This document shows, piece by piece, positions 9,114 through 16,351 of a DNA stretch of 64,000 nt; position 1 is the stretch's first letter; the number at the start of each line of letters is the position of its first letter. Both the position numbers and the translations under genes were made by a program. Source of the DNA: Neisseriaceae bacterium (GTDB lineage: Bacteria > Pseudomonadota > Gammaproteobacteria > Burkholderiales > Chromobacteriaceae); NCBI GenBank assembly GCA_027489245.1, contig JAIYAC010000006.1:124001-188000 (forward strand), written 5' to 3'. The notes beneath the pieces were generated by a model that searched no databases, was not told the DNA's origin, and saw only the letters and a program-made list of their open reading frames with translations.

Positions 9114-10202
9114 CTAGCGCACATGCGGCAACACAAAGCCCCGTGCGATCATGTCGCGCACCACCAGGTTGAAACAGGCAATCCAGGTCGGATCAAACTG
9201 CGACTCGCAAGCATTGACCTCCGCGACCGCCCGCAGCAGCGAGCGCACCTGGCGGCGCTGGCCGTGCTTCAGGATGACCGCCTCAAAGGTATCGATAATG
9301 GCCAACAGCTTGGCCCCCTCGCAAATCATGCCGGCGCGCCTGCCTGCCGGGTAGCCGGTACCGTCAATACGCTCGTGATGCTCGCGCACAATGCGCGCTG
9401 CTTCGTCCCAGCCGCTCATGCGGGCCAGCATATCGGCCCCCCAGCCAGGGTGGGCGGCCAACTGCAAGCGGTCTGCGTCACTCAGCTTGCCATGCTTGAG
9501 CCATAGCTCTTCCGGCAGAAACATCATGCCCACATCGTGCATGCAGACTGCCGCCTCCAGTTGCAGCGGGTCGATCGGGTGGGTAGACGCCTCGTTACAC
9601 GCTGCGGCCAACAGCAGGTTGCGCTCGGTACGCCCCTGAAACAGCAGCGAGCGCTGCTCGAACTGCAGTGCCAGGGTTCGGAAATACTGCAAATCGGCAT
9701 CCACCTGCGGCGAGCGTGGCACGGTAACCTGCGCTGGCTGCTGCGGCAGAAAACCGGTCAGGCGCTTGATCACCAGCCACGCTTGCGCCTCGACCAGCGC
9801 CGGAGGCGTATCGTTCAGCTGGCTCATCTCGGCCACCAGCCGGTTGAAATCGGCCAGCGACACCTCGCGCCCGCTTTCCAGCTCGCTGATCACCAGCTCA
9901 AGTCGATCCATCGCCAGCAGCAACAGCTGCTCCAGCGCCGCATCAAATGGCAAGGTGCCGCTACGCACACGGGTCAGCAGGTCTTCGGCGACGTGCACCA
10001 TCGGCTCGACAAACGCCAGCCGGCACAGGCCGGCATCCCCTTTGATAGTGTGAAAAAGCCGCATCAGCTCGGCCAGCATGCCGGCATCGTGCGGGCTTTG
10101 CCGCAAAGCGGCCAGCAGGTTGGCGGCGCGCGGGGCGTAGTCGTCCAGTGCGTACTGAAAATCGGAAAAACTTTCTTCATCTTCAATGCGGTAACGATCC
10201 AT
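9114..10202 (-). CDS. Hpt domain-HD-GYP protein (probable c-di-GMP phosphodiesterase)
   Basis: A 362-residue protein. Residues ~15-115 form a histidine phosphotransfer domain with the phospho-accepting H51 in RLFHTIKGDAGL. Residues ~180-350 form an HD-GYP domain with the metal-binding MHDVG, the HHERIDGTGYPAGRR signature intact, and AKLLAIIDTFEAV. HD-GYP domains hydrolyse c-di-GMP; here activity may be set by phosphorelay through the Hpt part rather than a receiver. The start has a GGAGAG ribosome site. No partner kinase lies beside it. Confidence 0.87.
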   Translation of the reverse strand: MDRYRIEDEESFSDFQYALDDYAPRAANLLAALRQSPHDAGMLAELMRLFHTIKGDAGLCRLAFVEPMVHVAEDLLTRVRSGTLPFDAALEQLLLLAMDRLELVISELESGREVSLADFNRLVAEMSQLNDTPPALVEAQAWLVIKRLTGFLPQQPAQVTVPRSPQVDADLQYFRTLALQFEQRSLLFQGRTERNLLLAAACNEASTHPIDPLQLEAAVCMHDVGMMFLPEELWLKHGKLSDADRLQLAAHPGWGADMLARMSGWDEAARIVREHHERIDGTGYPAGRRAGMICEGAKLLAIIDTFEAVILKHGQRRQVRSLLRAVAEVNACESQFDPTWIACFNLVVRDMIARGFVLPHVR

Positions 10203-10519
10203 GGCTCTCTCCAAATGCCAGGGCTTATAAGCTGCCGGCGTGAATCTACTATAGTGTTTACCCGGCCAAGCCTGATAGCAAATACTGCCAATAGCTGTAT
10301 GCATGTCATGAAACCCCTATCTGCGATGCATTTTTTTTACGCCAGCGCGCAAAAAACACTTGCCGAGGCAAAGAAGCGCAGGCAGACTGCGTGCTGCAGT
10401 TTTTCAAGTCGTGATCTGTCAGTTGTTGTAGTGGCGTTGCCCGTACCACAGTTTGTCATTTCCCTTGATTGACATGCGCTTTTCTCATACTCAACGCTAT
10501 TCTCATAAGGGAACAGAAC
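10203..10519. other. Intergenic region and cold-shock gene leader
   Basis: 317 nt without a gene. It is AT-richer than its surroundings, with A/T tracts near 10326-10355. A good -35-like TTGACA is at 10469, but I find no well-spaced -10. Most of the 3' part is likely the promoter and long 5' leader typical of cold-shock genes. No repeat word is present. Confidence 0.5.
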
Positions 10520-10723
10520 ATGGCAACCGGTACCGTTAAATGGTTTAACGACTCCAAGGGCTTCGGCTTCATCACTCCGGACAACGGCGGTGACGACGTA
10601 TTCGCTCACTTCTCCCAGATCAACGCTAAAGGCTTCCGCACTCTGGCTGAAAACCAGCGCGTTAGCTTCGACATCGTTGACGGCCCTAAGGGCAAACAAG
10701 CTTCCAACATTCAGCCTCTGTAA
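10520..10723 (+). CDS. CspA-family cold-shock protein
   Basis: A 67-residue single cold-shock domain with both RNP motifs ([15 protein letters not shown] and DVFAHFSQI), full length for CspA. These proteins bind single-stranded RNA or DNA and melt RNA structure. Codon use differs from neighbours (GTT, GCT, AAA rich), as is usual for highly expressed csp genes. The start follows AAGGGAACAGAAC. A strong terminator follows within 31 nt, so it is monocistronic. Confidence 0.96.
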   Translation: MATGTVKWFNDSKGFGFITPDNGGDDVFAHFSQINAKGFRTLAENQRVSFDIVDGPKGKQASNIQPL

Positions 10724-10753
10724 TTCAGAAGCTGGCTGTTACTAGCCTGTCAG

Positions 10754-10784
10754 AAAAACCCGGATGACTTCATCCGGGTTTTTT
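10754..10784 (+). terminator. Terminator of the cold-shock gene
   Basis: Arms ACCCGGATGA and TCATCCGGGT with an A-run before and TTTTTT after: a strong intrinsic terminator. Confidence 0.93.
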
Positions 10785-10832
10785 GTATTAGCGCATTAGC
10801 CGCGGCGACGTATCCGCCGCAGGAGCCACACC

Positions 10833-11393
10833 GTGGAACTTTCACACGACGACATCATCGCCGCCACCCGTAACTGGCTGGAAAAAGCCGTCATCGGCCT
10901 GAATCTGTGCCCGTTTGCCAAGTCGGTATACGTAAAAGACCAGGTGCGCATTGTCATCAGCGATGCCAAGGATCCGGCCAGCCTGCTGGCGCACCTGATG
11001 GCAGAACTGCGCCTGCTGGCAGATAGCGAGCCGGAGGAGGTCGATACCACCTTGCTGGTACACCCCTACGTGCTGCAGCGCTTTCTGGACTTCAATGACT
11101 TTCTGGAGATTGCAGACGCTGCGTTGGCCGATATGGGCCTGGAGGGCACGCTGCAAGTGGCCGACTTCCACCCCAAGTTCCAGTTTGCCGGCACCACCAT
11201 TAACGACGTCAGCAACAATACCAACCGTTCACCGTTCCCTACCCTGCACCTGATACGCGAAAGCAGTATCGAACGTGCTGTAGAAGCGTTCCCGGATGCG
11301 GCTACTATCTACGAGCGCAATATCGCCCTTATGCAAGAGATGGGCCGCGAGGGCTGGGAAGCATTGAATGTCGGCGCACCCAAAACCAAATAA
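10833..11393 (+). CDS. DUF1415 family protein
   Basis: A 186-residue soluble protein of the DUF1415 family, recognisable from ATRNWLEKAVIGLNLCPFAKSVY near the N-terminus, DTTLLVHPYVLQRFLDFNDFL in the middle and the FHPKFQFAGT...NRSPFPTLHLIRE block. It starts at GTG. Function is unknown. It is bounded by terminators on both sides. Confidence 0.87.
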   Translation: MELSHDDIIAATRNWLEKAVIGLNLCPFAKSVYVKDQVRIVISDAKDPASLLAHLMAELRLLADSEPEEVDTTLLVHPYVLQRFLDFNDFLEIADAALADMGLEGTLQVADFHPKFQFAGTTINDVSNNTNRSPFPTLHLIRESSIERAVEAFPDAATIYERNIALMQEMGREGWEALNVGAPKTK

Positions 11394-11430
11394 GCCGGCA
11401 CCGCGCACGACGCTTTGCCCCCTGCCGCAG

Positions 11431-11468
11431 AGAATAAAAAAGCCAGCTTGCGCTGGCTTTTTTATTCT
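11431..11468. terminator. Bidirectional terminator
   Basis: A 17-nt perfect inverted repeat, AGAATAAAAAAGCCAGC and its complement, around TTGC. T-runs follow the stem on both strands, serving the convergent DUF1415 and acyltransferase genes. Confidence 0.93.
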
Positions 11469-11507
11469 CTGCCTTACTACAGGCCACCTGAATAACACGG
11501 CTTAAAC

Positions 11508-12083
11508 TTATTGATTCTGCGGGCACTTGCCGGTAACACTCTGGTAGCGCGCGCGAATAAGAGGCATGTCGCGGGCAATATCGCCGCTAGGCTGAAACAT
11601 CCCCATCACCCCACCCTGCTTTTTGGCAAAATCCAGATAACCCAGCGCAATCGGCACACCGGCACCGCAGGCTATGTGATAGAAACCGGTTTTCCATTCT
11701 GCCACCTTGGCACGCGTCCCCTCGGGGGGAATCGCCACCGCCAGCTGCGGGCTACGGTGAAACACCTCGACCATTTGTTCCACCAGTGAATTCTTCTGGC
11801 GGCGATCCACCGGAATCCCCCCAAGCCAGCGCATGATCGGGCCCTTTATGCCGGTAAACAGCGTGTGCTTACCCATCCAGTACAGCTTGGCACCCCCGGC
11901 AAAACAGAACATCAGCGTGTAGGGAAAATCCCAGTTACTGGTATGCGGCGCACCGATCAGTACGTACTTCTTGTCGGCCGGGAACGCACCGTGCAAGCGC
12001 CAGCCCAGCAGCCGCAGCATAGCCAGGGAGAACCAGCGCAACAGCGTACGCAAGATCGGGGTATCGAATATGGTGAAATGCAT
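11508..12083 (-). CDS. Lysophospholipid acyltransferase family protein (PlsC-like)
   Basis: A 191-residue protein with the acyltransferase H(X4)D box as PHTSNWDFPY and the glycerophosphate-binding PPEGTRAKVAEWKTGFY. One hydrophobic N-terminal segment (LLRWFSLAMLRLLGW) probably anchors it to the membrane. The family transfers acyl groups to lysophospholipids; the exact acceptor is unknown. An in-frame TTG sits one codon earlier; ATG at 12083 is preferred. Confidence 0.87.
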   Translation of the reverse strand: MHFTIFDTPILRTLLRWFSLAMLRLLGWRLHGAFPADKKYVLIGAPHTSNWDFPYTLMFCFAGGAKLYWMGKHTLFTGIKGPIMRWLGGIPVDRRQKNSLVEQMVEVFHRSPQLAVAIPPEGTRAKVAEWKTGFYHIACGAGVPIALGYLDFAKKQGGVMGMFQPSGDIARDMPLIRARYQSVTGKCPQNQ

Positions 12084-12343
12084 CAAAAGCTACCGCAAGA
12101 CTAAACGGGGCACTCTATAGCAGCGCGTGCACGTGGTAAATCAGTCATAGAAAAGAATACTCAGAACCGTTCATTCGATAGTTTTTGCCAGACGAATACA
12201 ACACTTATCTACCAGATGCCACACACAAGTTACACAACACTCAAATGATACTTGCGCACTACGCTGGCACGGCGTAATAAAGCAGTAACGCTAAGCGGTC
12301 AGATTGCTAGATAGAGCAGCATCCCTTCAAAGGAGAAGCCGTC

Positions 12344-12511
12344 ATGTCGCAGTATCAGTCCAAGTCTTCGTACTATGAAGTTCGCGCCGAAGTGCGCAGT
12401 AACGCACTGGCCGGTAAACCCATGCCCCGTAGCCGCCCTTGTGATATCCGCAATGCCGCAGCACGCCGCGAGATAGAGCGGCGGCGGATAGAGCGCGAAG
12501 CAAGGGAATAA
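12344..12511 (+). CDS. Small conserved-looking protein, 55 residues, Arg/Glu-rich tail
   Basis: A short frame: MSQYQSKSSYYEVRAEVRSN at the start, a middle with GKPMPRSRPCDI, and a charged helix at the end (ARREIERRRIEREARE). An AAAGGAG ribosome site sits 9 nt before the ATG. The 260 nt upstream are non-coding and AT-rich, and a terminator follows at 12625, so it looks like an independent gene. I do not recognise the family; the basic helix suggests nucleic acid or protein binding. Confidence 0.6.
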   Translation: MSQYQSKSSYYEVRAEVRSNALAGKPMPRSRPCDIRNAAARREIERRRIEREARE

Positions 12512-12624
12512 GCCTGCCAACCTAACGGCAATACGGCCCACCGCCCCCCAACACACCCTGCTGCATTGCACCACGCAGCAGGCGGCAGCTGTCACCCGTT
12601 TTACAGGCCGCCTGGACGGCCACC

Positions 12625-12653
12625 AAAAAAGCGCCCCACTGGGGCGCTTTTTC
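12625..12653. terminator. Bidirectional terminator
   Basis: Arms AAAAAAGCGCCCC and GGGGCGCTTTTT around ACT. It ends the small 55-residue gene on the plus strand and the sensor kinase gene on the minus strand. Confidence 0.92.
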
Positions 12654-12675
12654 AATGCCATGCCTTAGCAAAATC

Positions 12676-14739
12676 CTACAGGTCACCCACCACCTGTCCG
12701 GGGCTGGCCAGCGCCGGCTCGCAGGGTAGCCACACGCGGAAAACCGCCCCGCCCGCCGCCAGGTTGGCCGCATGGATATCACCACCGTAGCGCTCCACCA
12801 GACCCAGGCACACCCACAAACCTAGGCCACTGCCGTCGGCTTTGCGGGTAAAGAAAGGGGTAAACAGCTGCGCCATATCCCCCGGCGCAATACCCGGCCC
12901 GCTATCCGACACCGACAACAACACACCGGCCTGGCCATCACGCCCTGGGCAATCCTGCGTGGCCAGCGCCAGCATGCCGCCATCCGGCATGGCTTGCAGG
13001 GCGTTAAGCAGCAGGTTGATCAGCACCTGCTGCAGCTCGTAGCGGTTGACCAGCAAAGCACCCGCAGCTTGCCAGTCCTTGCTAACGGCGACGTGGCTGC
13101 GCCCCAGCTGGTGGCTAACCAGTACCAGGCTATCCTGGAAAACCTCCTCTGGCCGTACCTGCTGCAGATAGCCTGCGTATTCGCTGGGGCGTGCATACTG
13201 CAGCAGTTTGGCCACGATCAGGCGAATGCGCTGCACTTGCTCGTTCAGCAGGCGGAACTCCTCGGCCACCGGCGCGGCGGCCTCGCCCAGCAGCTCGCGC
13301 ATCAGCTCCAGGTTGCCCTGCATCACCGCCACCGGGTTATTTACCTCGTGGGCGATGCCTGCGGCCAACTGGCCAATCGCCGCCAGTTTTTCCGACTTGA
13401 ACAGCTGCTGCTGCGCCGTCAGCAGCGTCTGGTTGGCCGCCGCCAGCTCGCGCGTACGCTCGGCGACTTTATCGTCCAGCTCGGCAGCCCAGCGGGTCAG
13501 CGCCTGGTTTTGTGACTGGATGCGGTCCAGCAGGTGGTCAAAATGGCTGGCCAGCATGGCCAGCTCGTCGTCCTGCGGCAGCTTGCCAACGCGGGCATCC
13601 AGCTGGCCGGCCTCTACCTGGCGCATGGTGGCACGCAGCCGCCCAACCGGGTAGATAACCGACTGCGCAAAACGCCAACTCACCCAGGCCGCCACCGCCA
13701 TGGTGATGGCAAACAGTACAAAGAGCACAGCCAGTGCCATCCATTTGGCCAGCACAAAGGGCTGCTCCAGAAAGCCCACGTACAGCATGCCTACCCGCTC
13801 GCCACGGCTATCCTGCAATGGCTGGTAGCCGGAGACATACCAGTCGCCCACCACCAGCGCCCTATCCAGCCATAGCTGGCCATGCTCCAGCACGCGCTCG
13901 GCTACCGCACCGGACACACGCGTACCAATGGCACGCCCGCCCTGGGGCAACGCGACCGTGGTAGCAATGCGCACATCATCCAGAAACAGGGTGGTCGAGC
14001 CACGGCTGCGCTGCGGCAGCGAGCCCGGCGGGTAAACCAGGTGCTGGATGCGGTCGACAAAATCCACATTGCGGTTCAGCAGCAAGCCCCCTACCAGCGC
14101 CAGACGCCGCCCGGGCACCGCTGCAGCAGCGTGCAGCACCAGCCCGGCCTGGCTTTGCTGCTGCAAGCTGGGCCGCGCGCCACGCGTGGGGCGCAGGTCA
14201 ATGCGCGCCCGCTGCTGCAAGGCGGGTGATAGGGCGGCCAACTGCGCGGGGCTGAACGTATCCAGCGCCACGCGGCTTTGCCCGGCAAGGCCGGCGGCCG
14301 GCACCCCGCCTGCAGGGTAAATATGGTGCCGGGCACCATTGAGCGAGCTGGCCAGCACTTGGCGCTGCTCGTCTACCAGCAACAGGTAATCCAGCGCCAG
14401 TGACTGCGCGCGCGCCTGCAGTAGTACATCCAGCCCGGCGCCCGGGCGGCGCTGGGCATCGGCCAGCGCCTCGGAGTTGGCCAGCGCCTCGATATTGCGG
14501 CCAACGTCGCCCTGCACCCGCTCGAAATAGGTGGTAGCCACCGCCAGGTCGCTGCGCACCTTGAACACCAGCAGCTCCTGGAACGCCGCCCCGCCCCAGC
14601 CGGCCAGCAGCAGCAACAGCACCGGGAAGCCCACCACCAGCGGGAACAGCGCCAGCGCCACAAAGCGGCTGCGTACCGAGCGGTTCAGCGGCTGCATCAG
14701 CCGCTGCCAGAGTTGTGCTATTCGCCCCAGGACAGACAT
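12676..14739 (-). CDS. Sensor histidine kinase with periplasmic Cache-like sensor, partner of the sigma-54 activator
   Basis: A 687-residue membrane kinase. TM1 (about 27-50) and TM2 (about 331-355) bracket a ~280-residue periplasmic sensor of double-Cache size. Then come HAMP, a coiled linker, HisKA with the phospho-accepting H464 in GIAHEVNNPVAVMQGN, and HATPase_c with NLLLNALQAMP, SDSGPGIAPGD and GSGLGLWVCLGLV. It is second in the transcript: its first codons overlap the end of the response-regulator gene by 22 nt. The pair is divergent from the formate dehydrogenase operon. The ligand is unknown; formate or another electron donor is inference from position. It contains repeat words at 12761 and 13431. 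Confidence 0.93.
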   Translation of the reverse strand: MSVLGRIAQLWQRLMQPLNRSVRSRFVALALFPLVVGFPVLLLLLAGWGGAAFQELLVFKVRSDLAVATTYFERVQGDVGRNIEALANSEALADAQRRPGAGLDVLLQARAQSLALDYLLLVDEQRQVLASSLNGARHHIYPAGGVPAAGLAGQSRVALDTFSPAQLAALSPALQQRARIDLRPTRGARPSLQQQSQAGLVLHAAAAVPGRRLALVGGLLLNRNVDFVDRIQHLVYPPGSLPQRSRGSTTLFLDDVRIATTVALPQGGRAIGTRVSGAVAERVLEHGQLWLDRALVVGDWYVSGYQPLQDSRGERVGMLYVGFLEQPFVLAKWMALAVLFVLFAITMAVAAWVSWRFAQSVIYPVGRLRATMRQVEAGQLDARVGKLPQDDELAMLASHFDHLLDRIQSQNQALTRWAAELDDKVAERTRELAAANQTLLTAQQQLFKSEKLAAIGQLAAGIAHEVNNPVAVMQGNLELMRELLGEAAAPVAEEFRLLNEQVQRIRLIVAKLLQYARPSEYAGYLQQVRPEEVFQDSLVLVSHQLGRSHVAVSKDWQAAGALLVNRYELQQVLINLLLNALQAMPDGGMLALATQDCPGRDGQAGVLLSVSDSGPGIAPGDMAQLFTPFFTRKADGSGLGLWVCLGLVERYGGDIHAANLAAGGAVFRVWLPCEPALASPGQVVGDL
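12761..12772 (+). repeat. Uptake-like 12-mer inside kinase gene
   Basis: Exact AGGTTGGCCGCA, antisense to the kinase coding strand. A 10-mer copy also occurs at 13431-13440. Confidence 0.75.
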
Positions 14740-16133
14740 TTACGCTCCAGCGTTTTGCGCGAGATACCCAGGCGGCGCGCCGCCTCGGATTTATTACCGC
14801 CACTGGCGGCCAGAATGGCGCGGATATGGCGGTTTTCCACCTCGGCCAGGCACTCGTCCGCCCCGGCCATGTTGGCCGCAGGCTCACCCGCCGGGCTCGC
14901 GCCCCCCACGGCACGGGTGCATGGCAGGTCGCGTGGCACATAGCCCAGTATCAGCGAACGCTCCACCAGGTTTTTCAGCTCGCGCACATTGCCTGGCCAG
15001 TCGTAGGCAGCCATAGCAGCCAGAATAGCCGGCTCTACCTCTACCGGCTGCACCCCCAGCGCCGGGCTGAGCAGGTCCATGAAGTGCGCGGCCAACTCGG
15101 GTAGATCCTCGGTGCGCTCGCGCAGCGGCGGCAAGTGCAGCTCCAGCACCTGCAGGCGGTAGTACAGGTCGGCACGGAAGCGCCCAGCGGCCACTTCGTC
15201 CGCCAGCGGTTTGTTGGTGGCGGCAATCACGCGCACGTCTACCTTGATCTCTTGCTCCGAGCCCACCGGGCGGATGCGCCGTTCTTCCAGCACGCGCAGC
15301 AGCTTGGCCTGGATGGGCAGCGGCAGCTCGCCGATTTCATCCAGAAACAGCGTGCCGCCGCGGGCGTAGTAAAACAGGCCATCGCGGCTGCCGGTGGCCC
15401 CGGTGTAAGCGCCCTTTACGTGGCCAAACAGCTCGCTTTCGATCAGCTCCTGTGCGATGGCCGCGCAGTTTACCGGCACAAAGCTGGCGTTGGCGCGCGG
15501 GCTTTGCTGGTGCAGCGCGCGCGCCACCACCTCTTTGCCGGTGCCGGACTCACCCTGAATCAGCACGGTAGAGGGCATGGGGGCAAAGCGCTGCAGCAGC
15601 GTGCGCAGCTCGGCAATGGCTGGCGAGTGGCCTATAAGCCCGTCGCGGCTGACATGGCTGCGGCTGGCGTGCGAGGCCACCTCGCGGCGCAGTACCCAGT
15701 TTTCTGCCTCCAGCCGCGAGCGCTCGAAGGCACGTCGTGCCGAGTTGATCAGCTGTGCCAGCGAAAACGGTTTGAGCAGGAAGTCCGAGGCGCCTGCGCG
15801 CAACGCATCGATAGCGGTTTCCACGTCGGCAAATGCCGTCATCAGGATGACTTCGCTGTTTACCCCGCGCTCGCGCAGCTGCTTGAGCCAGTTCACCCCC
15901 GACATGCCGGGCAGGGAAATATCCAGCACGATCAGGTCAAAGCGCTGCTGTGCCACCAGCGGCTCTGCCTCTTCCACGCTGCCGGCGGTATGCACGCTGC
16001 CGCAGCGCACTTCCAGCGCCCGGCGGATGAAATTCACCATGCCCGGCTCGTCGTCTACCACCAGCACGCTGTAGCTGCCCCATGGTTTGGCCGCGCTATC
16101 GGCGGCAGCCGCCAAGGTATTTTCTCGCTGCAA
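14718..16133 (-). CDS. NtrC-family sigma-54-dependent response regulator
   Basis: A 471-residue activator. The receiver domain has acidic D27/D28 and phospho-acceptor D71 in [13 protein letters not shown]. The AAA+ domain has Walker A GESGTGKE and the sigma-54 contact loop GAYTGA (Tyr for Phe). A Fis-type helix-turn-helix at the end reads [20 protein letters not shown] choose the TTG start at 16133 because AGAAGGAG lies just upstream; longer in-frame starts would run into the divergent promoter region. It is first gene of the pair with the kinase and faces fdnG, whose promoter region has a sigma-54 site and paired inverted repeats. Confidence 0.93.
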   Translation of the reverse strand: MQRENTLAAAADSAAKPWGSYSVLVVDDEPGMVNFIRRALEVRCGSVHTAGSVEEAEPLVAQQRFDLIVLDISLPGMSGVNWLKQLRERGVNSEVILMTAFADVETAIDALRAGASDFLLKPFSLAQLINSARRAFERSRLEAENWVLRREVASHASRSHVSRDGLIGHSPAIAELRTLLQRFAPMPSTVLIQGESGTGKEVVARALHQQSPRANASFVPVNCAAIAQELIESELFGHVKGAYTGATGSRDGLFYYARGGTLFLDEIGELPLPIQAKLLRVLEERRIRPVGSEQEIKVDVRVIAATNKPLADEVAAGRFRADLYYRLQVLELHLPPLRERTEDLPELAAHFMDLLSPALGVQPVEVEPAILAAMAAYDWPGNVRELKNLVERSLILGYVPRDLPCTRAVGGASPAGEPAANMAGADECLAEVENRHIRAILAASGGNKSEAARRLGISRKTLERKCLSWGE

Positions 16134-16151
16134 GACCCTACTCCTTCTACG

Positions 16152-16195
16152 GACAAATAGTCGCACCGTGCGCAGGGCCATTGGGACTATTTGTC
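16152..16195. promoter_or_regulatory. Paired 11-bp inverted sites, probable activator binding sites
   Basis: GACAAATAGTC at 16152-16162 and its exact reverse complement GACTATTTGTC at 16185-16195. The centres are 33 bp apart (about three helical turns). Each site is itself a GAC-N5-GTC half-palindrome. They lie 80-120 bp upstream of the sigma-54 promoter of fdnG, the usual place for an NtrC-type enhancer, and beside the activator's own start. Confidence 0.72.
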
Positions 16196-16272
16196 TGGTA
16201 TGCCATGCGACCAACCTTGGCCAGCCTCACGCAACCCGTTGTTTATTCGTAAAAAATATAAAAACCCTACCA

Positions 16273-16290
16273 TGGGCACGACAAATGCTA
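16273..16290 (+). promoter_or_regulatory. Sigma-54 (-24/-12) promoter of the formate dehydrogenase operon
   Basis: TGGGCACGACAAATGCTA matches the GG-N10-GC rule: GG at 16275-16276, GC at 16287-16288, with the GGCACG block intact. Transcription should begin near 16300, about 50 nt before the fdnG ATG. It fits the divergent NtrC-family activator. Confidence 0.78.
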
Positions 16291-16351
16291 TGCCAAGGCT
16301 ATTGCGCAACCCGACGCACGTCAAACGAATAGCGATAAAAAGGAGAGTCCG

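Noticed and set aside
16201-16220. Repeat-like CGACCAACCTTGG before the sigma-54 promoter
   Set aside because: One core base differs (GACC for GGCC), so it is not counted as a copy of the uptake-like word.
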